Positions 1 through 9,645 of a DNA stretch of 64,000 bases are shown here, in pieces (positions within the stretch are counted from its first letter, which is position 1; the number at the start of each line of letters is the position of its first letter). The DNA comes from Bradyrhizobium tropiciagri. Its GTDB lineage: Bacteria > Pseudomonadota > Alphaproteobacteria > Rhizobiales > Xanthobacteraceae. The stretch spans positions 1-64,000 of the forward strand of contig NZ_LFLZ01000014.1 of the NCBI RefSeq assembly GCF_001189845.1, read 5' to 3'. A program made the position numbers and the translations under genes. Below the pieces are notes generated by a model, which saw only the letters and a program-made list of their open reading frames with translations, had not been told where the DNA came from and did no database searches.

Positions 1-1
1 T

Positions 2-3000
2 CAGATCAAGTTCGATCTGGAGCTGAGCCTTGGCGAGCATGGCGAGGAGATCGCCGGAACGCTGGGTTATGTCACAGCGCTGTTTGATCAGGCGACGATC
101 GAGCGGCAGCGTGGTTATCTGCTGGCGCTGCTGCGGGCGATGGCTGCCGATGCAGGCCAGGTGGTCGGCCGCATCGACATCCTGCCAGTCGACGAGCGCA
201 GCTATCTCTTGGAGGAGTTGAACCGGACCGCGGCAGCTTATCCGTCGGAACGGTGCATCCATGAGCTGTTCGAGGCGCAGGTGCAAAAGGCGCCGGAGGC
301 GGTGGCGCTAGTCTGCGAAAATGAGCGGCTGAGCTTTGGTGAGCTCAACGCACGGGCCAACCGGCTGGCGCATCATTTGATCGCACTTGGGGTCAAGCCG
401 GACCAGCCGGTGGCGATCTGCCTGGAACGCAGCCTGGCGATGGTGGTCGGGCTTTTGGCGATCCTCAAGGCGGGCGGTGCCTATCTGCCGCTGGACCCGG
501 CCTATCCCAGCGAACGGCTGCGGCAGGTTGTCGACGATGCCGCGCCGCGGCTGCTGCTTTGCGATGCCGCCGGCCGCGCAGCACTCGGCCGCGAGGTGCT
601 GGATGCTGTGACGGTGGTCGATCTGGCGACGGCCACGCCGGCCTGGGCCGAACGGCCGGATTCGGATCCCGACCCGCGCACGCTCGGCCTCACATCCAGC
701 CATCTCGCCTATGTGATCTACACCTCAGGCTCAACCGGAACGCCCAAGGGAGCGCAGAACGAGCATCGGGCCATTATCAATCGCCTGATCTGGATGCAAA
801 AAGCCTACGCACTCAATGCGACTGACGTTGTCTTGCAGAAGACCTCATTTGGATTCGATGTCTCTGCCTGGGAATTCTTCTGGACGTTGCTTGAAGGGGC
901 GAGCTTGGTGCTGGCACTTCCTGGTGCGCACAAAGACCCTGATGCGCTTGTCAACTTGATAGTCAGCCAACGCATCACCACAGCACATTTTGTACCATCC
1001 ATGCTGATCGGCTTCATGGACGCGAAGGGTGTTGAACGCTGTAAATCGCTGAAGCGTCTCATCTGTAGTGGTGAGGCGCTGTCTGCCGGCCTTGCGCGGA
1101 AGGTTCGTTGCGTATTGCCTTGGACCGGGCTGCACAATCTATACGGTCCCACGGAAGCTGCTATCGACGTGACGGCCTGGACTTGCCCGGCTGATTTTGA
1201 TGGGTCGGTGGTCCCGATCGGGCGTCCAATCGCCAACACGCGGGTGTACCTGCTGGACGGTCATGGCGCGCCCGTGCCGTTTGGTGCGGTGGGCGAGCTT
1301 TACATTGGCGGGGCGGGGGTGGCGCGCGGGTATTTGAACCGTCCTGAGCTGACAGCCGAGCGGTTCATCGCCAGTCCCTTTGTCGAGGGCGATCGGCTGT
1401 ACCGGACCGGTGACCTCGGGCGTTATCTGCCGGACGGCAATATTGAGTTCCTGGGCCGCAACGACGACCAGGTGAAGATCCGCGGCTACCGCATCGAGCC
1501 GGGCGAGATCGTAGCAAAGCTGTGCGAGCACGCCTTTGTGCGCGAGGCGGTGGTGGTGGCGCGACAGAGCCGCGCCGGCGACAAGCATCTGATCGCCTAT
1601 GTGGTCTGCGCGCCGGAGACCGGCGCCCCCGAGACCGGCTCGGACGAGGGCGATCGAGGCGGGCTTGCGGGCGCCTTGCGCGCGCACTTGAGTAGCCGGC
1701 TGCCGGACTACATGGTGCCGGCTGCGTTCGTGCCGATCGCAGCGCTGCCGCTGACGCCGAACGGCAAGCTCGATCGGAACGCGCTGCCAGCGCCGGCCGA
1801 TGAAGCCTATGCGCTGGCGGCCTATGAGCCGCCGCAAGGCGCGGTCGAGATCGCGCTGGCGCGGATCTGGGCCGAGCTTCTCGGTGTCGAGCGCATCGGG
1901 CGCAACGACCACTTCTTCGAACTGGGCGGCCACTCGCTCTTGGCCGTGCAGGTCTTGGAGCGGCTGCGGCGGCTGTCGCTCGGGGTGGAGGCACGCACCT
2001 TGTTCGAAAGGCCGGTGCTGGCCGATCTTGCTGCCTGCCTTGGTAGCCATCACGAGGTGGCAGCCCCCATCAACCTGATCACCGAGCAGAGCACCGCCAT
2101 CACGCCGCCGATGCTACCGCTTATTGAGCTGACGCAGGGCGAAATCGATCGGATCGTCGCCACAGTGCCTGGCGGCGTCAGCAACATCCAAGACATATAT
2201 GGCCTGTCGTCGCTGCAAGACGGCATCCTGTTCCATCATCTGCTAGCCGGTCGGGGTGATCCCTACCTGATGGTATCGCAGGTGGCGTTTGCCGAGCGTG
2301 GCCTGTTGGAGCGTTATCTTGGTGCGGTTCAATACGTGGTGGATCGGCACGACATCCTGCGTACGGCGTTTGTTTGGGAGGGGCTGTCGAGCCCGGTCCA
2401 GGTCGTCTGGCGGCGCGCGCCGCTACATGTGAGCGAGGTCGAGCTGGACGGCTGTGAAAGCTCCGGTTCCGATGAGCTCCGGCGTCGGTTTGATCCGCGC
2501 CGGCAGCGCATCGAAATTGGCCAGGCGCCCTTGTTGCGGTTTGTGATCGCGCGCGAGCCCGGCAGCAGGCGCTGGCTGCTGCTGCAGCTGCAGCACCATT
2601 TGATCGGCGATCATACGACGCTGGAGGTGATGCACACCGAGGTGCGCGCCGTGCTGGAGGGGCGCGCGCATGAGTTGTCAGAGCCGCACCCGTTCCGCAA
2701 TCTGGTCGTGCAAACGCGGCTGGGCGTGAGTGCACAAGCACACGAAGAATACTTCCGAAAGATGCTGGCCGACATCGACGAGCCGACCATGCCGTTCGGG
2801 CTAAGCGAGGTCTACGGCGACGGCAGCGGGTTCGACGAGGCGCATCGGATGCTGCCGCAGGCGCTCAACGAGCGGCTGCGCGAACAGGCGCAGCGGCTCG
2901 GGGTGAGCTTGGCCAGCCTGTGCCATTTGGCTTGGGGGCAGGTGGTGGCGCGCAGCAGCGGCCGAGAGCAGGTGGTGTTCGCCACGGTGCTGTTCGGCCG

Positions 3001-6000
3001 GATGCATGCGGGTGCGGGCGCCGATCGTACAATGGGCCTGTTCATCAATACGCTACCTGTGCGGCTTGCCCTGGACGAGACCGGGGTTGCGGCGAGCGTG
3101 CGCAGCACCCACGCGCAGCTTTCCGAGCTACTGGCGCACGAGCATGCTTCGCTGGCGCTGGCGCAACGCTGCAGCGGCGTTGCGGCGCCGATGCCGCTGT
3201 TCAGTGCGCTGTTGAACTACCGTCACAACAGGCCGGCGGCCACGCCCGGCTTCGGAGCGGATGATGTCTTGTCGGGCGTGGAATGGCTCGGCGGCGAGGA
3301 GCGCACCAACTATCCCGTAAACTTGTCGGTTGAGGATTATGGCGAAGCGCTCGGCCTGACGGCGCAGGTGGCGGAGCCTGTCTCTGCTGCTCGGGTCTGC
3401 GGCTACATGCAGCGGGCGCTCGAGCAACTGGCAGTGGCGCTGGAGCATGCCCCTAACATGCCGGTGCGCGAGCTCGACATCCTGCCGGCCGAGGAGCGCA
3501 GCTATCTGCTGGAGGATTTGAACCGGACGGCGGCAGCTTATCCGTCGGAACGGTGCATCCATGAGCTGTTCGAGGCGCAGGTGCAAAAGGCGCCGGAGGC
3601 GGTGGCGCTGGTCGGCGAAGATGAGCGGCTGAGCTATGGTGAGCTCAACGCACGGGCCAACCGGCTGGCGCATCATTTGATCGCCCTCGGGGTCAAGCCG
3701 GACCAGCCGGTGGCGATCTGCCTGGAGCGCAGCCTGGCGATGGTGGTCGGACTTTTGGCGATCCTCAAGGCGGGCGGTGCCTATCTGCCGCTGGACCCGG
3801 CCTATCCCAGCGAACGGCTGCGGCAGGTTGTCGACGATGCCGCGCCGCGGCTGCTGCTTTGCGATGCCGCCGGCCGCGCAGCACTCGGCCGCGAGGTGCT
3901 GGATGCTGTGACAGTGGTCGATCTGGCGACGGCCACGCCGGCCTGGGCCGACCGGCCGGATTCGGACCCCGACCCGCGCGCGCTTGGCCTCACATCCAGT
4001 CACCTTGCCTATGTGATCTACACCTCAGGCTCCACGGGGACCCCAAAGGGGGTCATGATCCAGCATCGGGGATTGGTCAATCTACTGTTTACTCAGCTCG
4101 GCCTTTTTCGCGCTTCTTCCAAGAGCCGAGTCGTGCAGTTCGCCTCCATGGGATTTGATGCAAGCGCTTGGGAGCTTGTTATGGCGTTTGGCTCCGGAGC
4201 CGCATTGCACTTGCCTGCGGACGAGATCCGTCAAGCGAGTAACAAGCTATCGGATTATCTCCGAAGCGAAGCTATCACCCATGCGACGTTACCCCCCGCG
4301 TTGCTACCGGCAAGCAAGAATCTGGGATGTTTGGCTTCGCAAGTCCTCATTCTTGCTGGCGAGCTGCCGAAGGCTGAACTCATCCGAAGTCTTGCCCCGG
4401 CATCAATTGTCAACGCTTATGGCCCGACCGAGACAACAGTTTGCGCGACGGTCTGGAATTGCCCCGCTGATTTTGATGGGTCAGTGGTCCCGATCGGTCG
4501 CCCGATCGCCAACACGCGGGTCTACCTGCTGGACGGTCATGGCGCGCCCGTGCCGTTTGGCGCGGTGGGGGAGCTTTACATCGGCGGGGCGGGGGTTGCG
4601 CGCGGGTATTTGAACCGCCCTGAACTGACAGCGGAGCGGTTCATCGCCAGTCCCTTTGTCGAGGGCGATCGGCTGTACCGGACCGGTGACCTCGGGCGTT
4701 ATCTGCCGGACGGCAATATTGAGTTCCTGGGTCGCAACGACGACCAGGTGAAGATCCGCGGCTACCGCATCGAGCCGGGCGAGATCGTAGCAAAGCTGTG
4801 CGAGCACGCCTTTGTGCGCGAGGCGGTGGTGGTGGCGCGACAGAGCCGCGCCGGCGACAAGCATCTGATCGCCTATGTGGTCTGCGCGCCGGAGATCGGC
4901 GCCCCCGAGACCGGCTCGGACGAGGGCGATCGAGGCGGGCTTGCGGGCGCCTTGCGCGCGCACTTGAGTAGCCGGCTGCCGGACTACATGGTGCCGGCTG
5001 CGTTCGTGCCGATCGCGGCGCTGCCGCTGACGCCGAACGGCAAGCTCGATCGGAACGCGCTGCCGGCGGCGGCCGACGAGGCCTATGCGCTGGCGGCCTA
5101 TGAGGCGCCGCAAGGCGCGGTCGAGACCGCGCTGGCGCGGATCTGGGCCGAGCTTCTCGGTGTCGAGCGCATCGGGCGCCATGACCACTTCTTTGAACTC
5201 GGCGGCCACTCGCTCTTGGCCGTGCAGATGCTCAGTCGAGCATTAAAACTTGGGCTGAGCTTTAGCGCTGCCGACCTCTTCCAAACCCCTGTTCTGAAGG
5301 AATTTGCGTCAAAGATTCATGTGGAGACACAGCCCAGTAGCCGGGGGGTAATTTCCGTTCGATCAACCGGATCGCAGGCACCGCTCTTCTTTGTCCCTAC
5401 GGGGTTTGGAGATTGTTCGTATGTCCTCGGCTTGGTGGCGGAAATGGATTTAGATTGCCCCGTCTACGCTCTGCCGTGGCCGCCCTTCAATGACGTTTGT
5501 CCACCCACTCTTGAGGCGATGGCCGCAGAGGTGATCCGTACGATTAAAGAGATCCAACCACGAGGCCCATACCGCTTTGCCGGATACTCATCCGGTGCAA
5601 TCCTGGCTTATGCAATTGCCGAGCAATTACTGAGCAACGACGAAGTCGTATCATTCATGGCGTTTATCGATGTTAGTTCACCTGCAGATTGTTCAAACGC
5701 ATCACATATCAATTTGGCTCGAGAATTTGTTTTGGAGCGTTGTGGTATCTCGCGCGATGCATACGGCGAGGCTTTCGAAGGATGCACGGAGCAATGTTCC
5801 ATTTCTGAGTTGCTCGAAAAGGCGCAACAAATAGGGGCGTTACCTCCAGAGCGCGATCTCCACAGCGATGTTTCGATGTATCAAAGGGCCGCGACATTTC
5901 ACCGGGCGCTACACTCGTACCGAGTTCCGCCGCTCCCGATCGAGATACATCAGTTTTATGCCAGTGAGCCTCTTATCAGCACTGAGGTACAACCTGACGA

Positions 6001-6175
6001 ACAACTGCATCGCAAGGCAAACTCACCAAAGAAGGGTTGGGACCTGGTTTTGGATGCAGCGGCCATTCATGCGGTACCGATGCCGGGCAACCACACGACA
6101 ATGGTGAGCAATCCAGAAAACCGGCGCGTTATGGCTCGGGCCATTTCAAGGGCGCTAAGCGGGTCTCTTAAATAG
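2..6175 (+). CDS. Nonribosomal peptide synthetase, 3' part (C-A-PCP-C/E-A-PCP-TE)
   Basis: Open at the left edge: the frame runs from base 2 with the end of a condensation domain. Then come adenylation A1 (about 240-1760), carrier PCP1 with its LGGHS serine at 1934-1936, a second condensation domain (about 2100-3470), A2 (about 3540-5040), PCP2 (serine at 5210-5212) and a thioesterase (about 5340-6175) with GYSSG (serine at 5588-5590), a downstream Asp and a GNH histidine. Reading the pocket residues by eye gives DVWHISLIDK for A1, close to known serine codes, and DAWTIAAVCK for A2, the TycA-type phenylalanine code. The second condensation domain has HHLLAGRGD near its N-terminus, matching the HH[I/L]xxxxGD motif of dual epimerisation/condensation domains, so the serine would be flipped to D. 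Its core motif reads HHLIGDH, departing from HHxxxDG in the last residue. Inferred product end: D-Ser-Phe, hydrolysed or cyclised by the thioesterase. Confidence 0.95.
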   Translation, partial: QIKFDLELSLGEHGEEIAGTLGYVTALFDQATIERQRGYLLALLRAMAADAGQVVGRIDILPVDERSYLLEELNRTAAAYPSERCIHELFEAQVQKAPEAVALVCENERLSFGELNARANRLAHHLIALGVKPDQPVAICLERSLAMVVGLLAILKAGGAYLPLDPAYPSERLRQVVDDAAPRLLLCDAAGRAALGREVLDAVTVVDLATATPAWAERPDSDPDPRTLGLTSSHLAYVIYTSGSTGTPKGAQNEHRAIINRLIWMQKAYALNATDVVLQKTSFGFDVSAWEFFWTLLEGASLVLALPGAHKDPDALVNLIVSQRITTAHFVPSMLIGFMDAKGVERCKSLKRLICSGEALSAGLARKVRCVLPWTGLHNLYGPTEAAIDVTAWTCPADFDGSVVPIGRPIANTRVYLLDGHGAPVPFGAVGELYIGGAGVARGYLNRPELTAERFIASPFVEGDRLYRTGDLGRYLPDGNIEFLGRNDDQVKIRGYRIEPGEIVAKLCEHAFVREAVVVARQSRAGDKHLIAYVVCAPETGAPETGSDEGDRGGLAGALRAHLSSRLPDYMVPAAFVPIAALPLTPNGKLDRNALPAPADEAYALAAYEPPQGAVEIALARIWAELLGVERIGRNDHFFELGGHSLLAVQVLERLRRLSLGVEARTLFERPVLADLAACLGSHHEVAAPINLITEQSTAITPPMLPLIELTQGEIDRIVATVPGGVSNIQDIYGLSSLQDGILFHHLLAGRGDPYLMVSQVAFAERGLLERYLGAVQYVVDRHDILRTAFVWEGLSSPVQVVWRRAPLHVSEVELDGCESSGSDELRRRFDPRRQRIEIGQAPLLRFVIAREPGSRRWLLLQLQHHLIGDHTTLEVMHTEVRAVLEGRAHELSEPHPFRNLVVQTRLGVSAQAHEEYFRKMLADIDEPTMPFGLSEVYGDGSGFDEAHRMLPQALNERLREQAQRLGVSLASLCHLAWGQVVARSSGREQVVFATVLFGRMHAGAGADRTMGLFINTLPVRLALDETGVAASVRSTHAQLSELLAHEHASLALAQRCSGVAAPMPLFSALLNYRHNRPAATPGFGADDVLSGVEWLGGEERTNYPVNLSVEDYGEALGLTAQVAEPVSAARVCGYMQRALEQLAVALEHAPNMPVRELDILPAEERSYLLEDLNRTAAAYPSERCIHELFEAQVQKAPEAVALVGEDERLSYGELNARANRLAHHLIALGVKPDQPVAICLERSLAMVVGLLAILKAGGAYLPLDPAYPSERLRQVVDDAAPRLLLCDAAGRAALGREVLDAVTVVDLATATPAWADRPDSDPDPRALGLTSSHLAYVIYTSGSTGTPKGVMIQHRGLVNLLFTQLGLFRASSKSRVVQFASMGFDASAWELVMAFGSGAALHLPADEIRQASNKLSDYLRSEAITHATLPPALLPASKNLGCLASQVLILAGELPKAELIRSLAPASIVNAYGPTETTVCATVWNCPADFDGSVVPIGRPIANTRVYLLDGHGAPVPFGAVGELYIGGAGVARGYLNRPELTAERFIASPFVEGDRLYRTGDLGRYLPDGNIEFLGRNDDQVKIRGYRIEPGEIVAKLCEHAFVREAVVVARQSRAGDKHLIAYVVCAPEIGAPETGSDEGDRGGLAGALRAHLSSRLPDYMVPAAFVPIAALPLTPNGKLDRNALPAAADEAYALAAYEAPQGAVETALARIWAELLGVERIGRHDHFFELGGHSLLAVQMLSRALKLGLSFSAADLFQTPVLKEFASKIHVETQPSSRGVISVRSTGSQAPLFFVPTGFGDCSYVLGLVAEMDLDCPVYALPWPPFNDVCPPTLEAMAAEVIRTIKEIQPRGPYRFAGYSSGAILAYAIAEQLLSNDEVVSFMAFIDVSSPADCSNASHINLAREFVLERCGISRDAYGEAFEGCTEQCSISELLEKAQQIGALPPERDLHSDVSMYQRAATFHRALHSYRVPPLPIEIHQFYASEPLISTEVQPDEQLHRKANSPKKGWDLVLDAAAIHAVPMPGNHTTMVSNPENRRVMARAISRALSGSLK
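174..745 (+). repeat. Duplicated NRPS segment, upstream arm (copy at 3474-4045)
   Basis: The end of the condensation domain and the N-terminal part of A1 are almost identical in DNA to 3474-4045 at a fixed offset of 3300 bases. Identity collapses just after the SGSTGTPKG core motif. See the paired arm at 1187-1953. Confidence 0.85.
1187..1953 (+). repeat. Duplicated NRPS segment, downstream arm (copy at 4463-5229)
   Basis: The C-terminal part of A1 and most of PCP1 are nearly identical to 4463-5229, with an offset of 3276 bases. Between the two arms, 746-1186 and 4046-4462 are unrelated in DNA and carry the substrate-pocket residues. Confidence 0.85.
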
Positions 6176-6405
6176 ACGGGGATTTTCTCTAGAAAGATTC
6201 GGGTTCGAAGGTCGCTCTCTCGAGCCCCAAATATCCCACAGGTCGGCAAGCGGCTCGGTGGTCCAGACTTCGGTTCGCTGCAATAGCTCCCGAGAATCTA
6301 ACTGCCCCCCTGATCAAATTCAGGCGCTGGTCAGAAGCGATCCATAGGTGGCGGCCGCCGCGCGTCGCTCTGGTCGACACTTCGAAAAGCTGATTGAACC
6401 AAATA

Positions 6406-7053
6406 ATGGAGATTGTCACAATTGATCAACGGAACATCATGGTCGGTATCCGTCCGATAGAACCCTGCGACGAATCCACCCTGTACGCTTCCGAAGTTAT
6501 GTCTATGGGACGCGCCGTTGCCAAAGTCCGCCGCGAAAGCGGTGCCGCAAGAGCAGCCGCCCGAACACTTCTTGGGCAATTGGGATTTCCACCAATGGCG
6601 ATTCCGAAGACGCGCTTTGGTGTTCCGATCTGGCCGACGGGTGTGGTCGGATCTTTGGCGCACCACGATACGGTCGCGGCCGCCGCTATTGCAAGAACAA
6701 AAAAGATTGCAGCTCTCGGCATCGATATTGAGCCGAATGAACCTCTGCCGGAAAACCTGATCGCATTGATTGCCACTCCCAGCGAGCGACGGATGTACGA
6801 TCTACACACGCTCGAGCGGCGCGATCTCTTCGTTTTGAAAGAGGCGGTGTATAAGGCGTGTTTTCCAATGGATCGCCAGTTTCTTGAGTTCCAGGACGTG
6901 GAGATTGACATCTTTGCGCGATCAGGACACGTGTCCAAGGCAAATCGCACGTTTTCGCTCGAGTTACTTATTTCTAAGGACGTGATCGGGGTGGCGTATT
7001 CGCGGCCGAATGAAGTGGACGCGCCGCTCCAAAATCAGCGGTCGGCACCCTAA
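6406..7053 (+). CDS. 4'-phosphopantetheinyl transferase, EntD/Sfp superfamily
   Basis: Transfers the phosphopantetheine arm of CoA to carrier-protein serines, here most likely PCP1 and PCP2 of the upstream synthetase. About 215 residues from ATG 6406, normal for the EntD group. Visible family motifs are SLAHHDT (substrate loop), ALGIDIEP (Mg-binding GxDxE) and LFVLKEAVYKA (the FxxKEAxYK motif). It lies 230 bases behind the synthetase on the same strand. The start is uncertain: a TTG at 6394 and an ATG at 6439 are also in frame, and none has a clear Shine-Dalgarno sequence. Confidence 0.9.
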   Translation: MEIVTIDQRNIMVGIRPIEPCDESTLYASEVMSMGRAVAKVRRESGAARAAARTLLGQLGFPPMAIPKTRFGVPIWPTGVVGSLAHHDTVAAAAIARTKKIAALGIDIEPNEPLPENLIALIATPSERRMYDLHTLERRDLFVLKEAVYKACFPMDRQFLEFQDVEIDIFARSGHVSKANRTFSLELLISKDVIGVAYSRPNEVDAPLQNQRSAP

Positions 7054-8136
7054 AGCAATCGATACTAGCTCCTTCGCGCGTTTCTTTTCGGTCGAAGGAA
7101 AGCCGCGCGGCTGTGCAGTGCAAGGTAACGCAGGCGACTAGCACTAGCTCCAGTGTGTGTAGCCCTTCGCTCCGGCTTCTCTCGTAGGTGTTTCTAGCCG
7201 TTCCGCTAAGTGTATCGCACCCACGATGTCCATTCTTTGAGCGAGCTTTCGATCGCTGTATCGCGGCTCGTGGCGTGCGTAGCCGTGTGCTCTCATAGAG
7301 CTGTTTGGCCCACAGGTTCTCCCGCATGGCGGATCAGAATGGCTGAATTTCCGCGGTCTGGGACCGGACATCATCCGCCTTGTTCTCCATCTTTTCGAGG
7401 AATCTGAGAGCCCGTTGGTATTCGATCTCGCACCACGCAAGCTCGAATGGCTCCATCAGTATCTCTATCCACATTTCGGCAAAGGCTGCCATCCAGACGA
7501 AAAATAGAATTCGCGACCTCCTATCAGCCATCAGTCGACGAAGCCGGCGAAGACGAATGAGTTGTCGCTGTAGCCAGCCGCACATGCAGCTAAGAGGATC
7601 GTGATCCACGGCTCAATCGAACCTTGGTAAAGATTCGGCACCTCAAGTGGAGCACCTAACGATACGAAAGTTTGTGGCGGACGTTCGCCTGGCTCGCACA
7701 TTTGGTCCAACGGCTGCCCGAGCAGCAAAATAATCCGACGGCTTCGTAGAGGGCGTTCGCGTAGTGAGATTGCGGCGACATGCCCGCTATCTTGGCCTCA
7801 AGGTGAGGTCGTTAGGAGCGGGGGTCAGTATATCAAGCGCAATGATAGGGATTGCTTCAGGCTCCGAGGCCTTCGCGCTATGGACGTTGAACGAGATCGA
7901 GAGCGGAAAATCGAGGTCACTTTCCCGATCGTCGGCTCGCCATTGTGATGACAGGCCGTGCGGCAGTTGAATGATCCACCGTGATCCGCTTGGTTTCTTA
8001 TCTTGAGAGCCAAAGCCGTCGTTGTTCACAAAACCATACAATACAGCGGTAATGTCAGTGATGTTCCCCCACGATATCAGGACGGGACCGGACAGATCTG
8101 TCGGTGAATAGCAAGCGCCAATTCAGCTACGCAGCA
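7054..8136. other. Gene-poor stretch with two doubtful small ORFs
   Basis: No gene with family support was found. Minus-strand ORFs at 7334-7609 (91 codons, one hydrophobic segment RILFFVWMAAFAEMW followed by a charged helix) and 7787-8041 (84 codons) could be short genes or remnants. Neither shows a good ribosome site or a recognised motif. Confidence 0.3.
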
Positions 8137-8664
8137 TTAGAGATGCTTGTAAAAGAAGGTCGCCGAGCGATATGTTCCGTCAGGGGCGAGCACACACCCG
8201 GGTATGATACCCACCCGCTGCCATCCCTCGCTGGCGTAAAGACGCTCGGCAGCAGAACCTGTGGCAGTGCTGAGCGTCAACAACGTCTTTCCCTCCTTTC
8301 GTGCTAAGTCGCTGACAGCCGAGATGAGCCGGCGCCCGATGCCGCGGCGGCGTGCACTTCTGTCAACCAGGACTTTGACGACTCGGGCGCTATGCAATTG
8401 GTTCTCAGACGCGGCAGGTATCATCTGGGTTGTGCCAACAATCTGACCTGCGCCATCTTCCGCAGCTAGTAACACGTATCCATTGCAAATGACCGCGTCT
8501 GCGACGCTACGCCAGTACATCAGCGCACGTCGTCGAGTTAGCGGTGGCAGAAAGCTGACCGAGTCGCCGTGGGCGACGCAGTCAATGAGGATGTCGGCGA
8601 GACGCTCCAAACGCTTATCCACTTCGTGGGCGCCGATGCGGCGTACCTGGATATCGTCTGTCAT
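8137..8664 (-). CDS. GNAT acetyltransferase, tabtoxin-resistance (Ttr)-like
   Basis: A single GNAT domain of 175 residues counted from ATG 8664. The acetyl-CoA-binding motif is visible as VLVDRSARRRGIGRRLI, preceded by the Ttr-like HSARVVK and followed by LLTLSTATGSAAERLY and a C-terminal PDGTYRSATFFYKHL. The arrangement resembles the tabtoxin-resistance acetyltransferase family, which inactivates small amino-acid-like toxins; the substrate here is unknown. Upstream in-frame codons to 8802 lack family similarity, so the shorter start is preferred. Free-standing, with decayed DNA on both sides. Confidence 0.75.
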   Translation of the reverse strand: MTDDIQVRRIGAHEVDKRLERLADILIDCVAHGDSVSFLPPLTRRRALMYWRSVADAVICNGYVLLAAEDGAGQIVGTTQMIPAASENQLHSARVVKVLVDRSARRRGIGRRLISAVSDLARKEGKTLLTLSTATGSAAERLYASEGWQRVGIIPGCVLAPDGTYRSATFFYKHL

Positions 8665-8878
8665 CTGTCGGACAGAGCGAGCCGATCGCCCCCGGCTAAA
8701 TCGGACGGTGAGTTCATTGCCGACGCATGGCATAGCGAGTTTCCACAGAGCGACATGCTCTTGAAGGCAAAAGGTGGTCACGTGCCGCGTCGCCCAAGCC
8801 AACCGAAGCTGGCAAAGGACTGTGGAGGACTACTCCGCCAAGCTACAACGCTCAGCTGGACCTGAGGCGCGCTCCGCA

Positions 8879-9581
8879 TCACGATCCAAATTTAGCGCGG
8901 AGCTCCGCAGCACGAAACAAGTTCAGCGCGGAGATGAGAGCCTTGTCGTGCGGGAACAGCCTCCGAGCGGACTTGACCCGCGCGTCATGGTCCAGTCCAG
9001 ATATCGTCTGGCCCTCTAAAAGAAGTGCCTCGGAGAATCTACGAAGAGCAGGGCGATACGGGTCAAGGGCGGCCTCGCTGCGCCCACTGGCACGAGTCAT
9101 CATTTCAATGAAACTCTCGTCGTTTTCTGAGGGGCCTGGGTGGAGTCGCACGACGAGCGTCGGGCTCGCAGCAATCGCGAAGATTGCTCTAACGGCGCCT
9201 TCATCCTTCGGCTATTAGAATCCGTTGACGTGAGCGATAGGATTGCTGGTCGCGCAGATCAAACGCTCGAGGTCGAAAGCGGAGAACGTGCCCGCAATCG
9301 GCTAAGTTCGTTGGTATGCAGGCCTAATGTGCGCCTTTTAATGCGTCCGAGCCGCCGCATTATTCGTCGCGTCATCAATTCGGCATTCGTCGCGTCATCA
9401 ATTCGGCGCCGGTCTTCTTCAGACTGATGAGGACATGTACCGCTGCCGGCTGGGAGCGTCGTCGCCAAGGACGGCTCAAACGCCTGGTGCCTCGCCGACC
9501 CTCTTGCTGCTCTTCCGAGGTGGCATGCTGCACCTGCGACCGAACTGTTACGTTGGATGGGTCACAATTGTGCGGGTCCAC
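8879..9581 (-). pseudogene. Decayed type III effector of the repeat family
   Basis: Begins with GTG-GAC at 9581 behind a GTGAGG ribosome site and a tts box, exactly as the intact relatives at 21348 and 25103 do. The first ~28 codons (VDPHNCDPSNVTV..QVQ) match their N-termini. The frame then breaks near 9490 (continuation QAFEPSLATTL in another frame, with the family motif PHQSEEDRRRIDD) and again through a 23-bp tandem duplication at 9362-9407. The 3' end, 8879-9151, is a clean family repeat (TISGLDHDARVKSARRLF). No full product can be made. Confidence 0.75.
9362..9407. repeat. 23-bp perfect tandem duplication
   Basis: The 23-base unit at 9362-9384 is repeated exactly at 9385-9407. Because 23 is not a multiple of three, it shifts the frame of the effector relic it lies in. 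Confidence 0.95.
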
Positions 9582-9627
9582 GTAGCCTCACGTCCAAGAT
9601 CACCTGAACGGACATCCTACCAGAGCA

Positions 9628-9645
9628 AGCTTTCGAAAAGCTGAC
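9628..9645 (-). promoter_or_regulatory. tts box (TtsI-type) for the 9581 effector relic
   Basis: The minus strand reads GTCAGCTTTTCGAAAGCT, a perfect match to the core GTCAGCTTNTCGAAAGCT of rhizobial tts boxes. It lies 47 bases before the GTG start. TtsI activates such boxes in response to flavonoids. Confidence 0.85.

Noticed and set aside
308..703. Long antisense ORFs across the NRPS gene (also at 1139-2053, 3128-4003, 4481-5209)
   Set aside because: They mirror the duplicated A-domain DNA, have arginine-rich shadow composition and no starts or motifs.
6375..6394. tts-box-like half site on the minus strand before the PPTase gene
   Set aside because: Only the first half matches, and it points away from the PPTase towards the end of the NRPS gene, with no minus-strand gene to serve.
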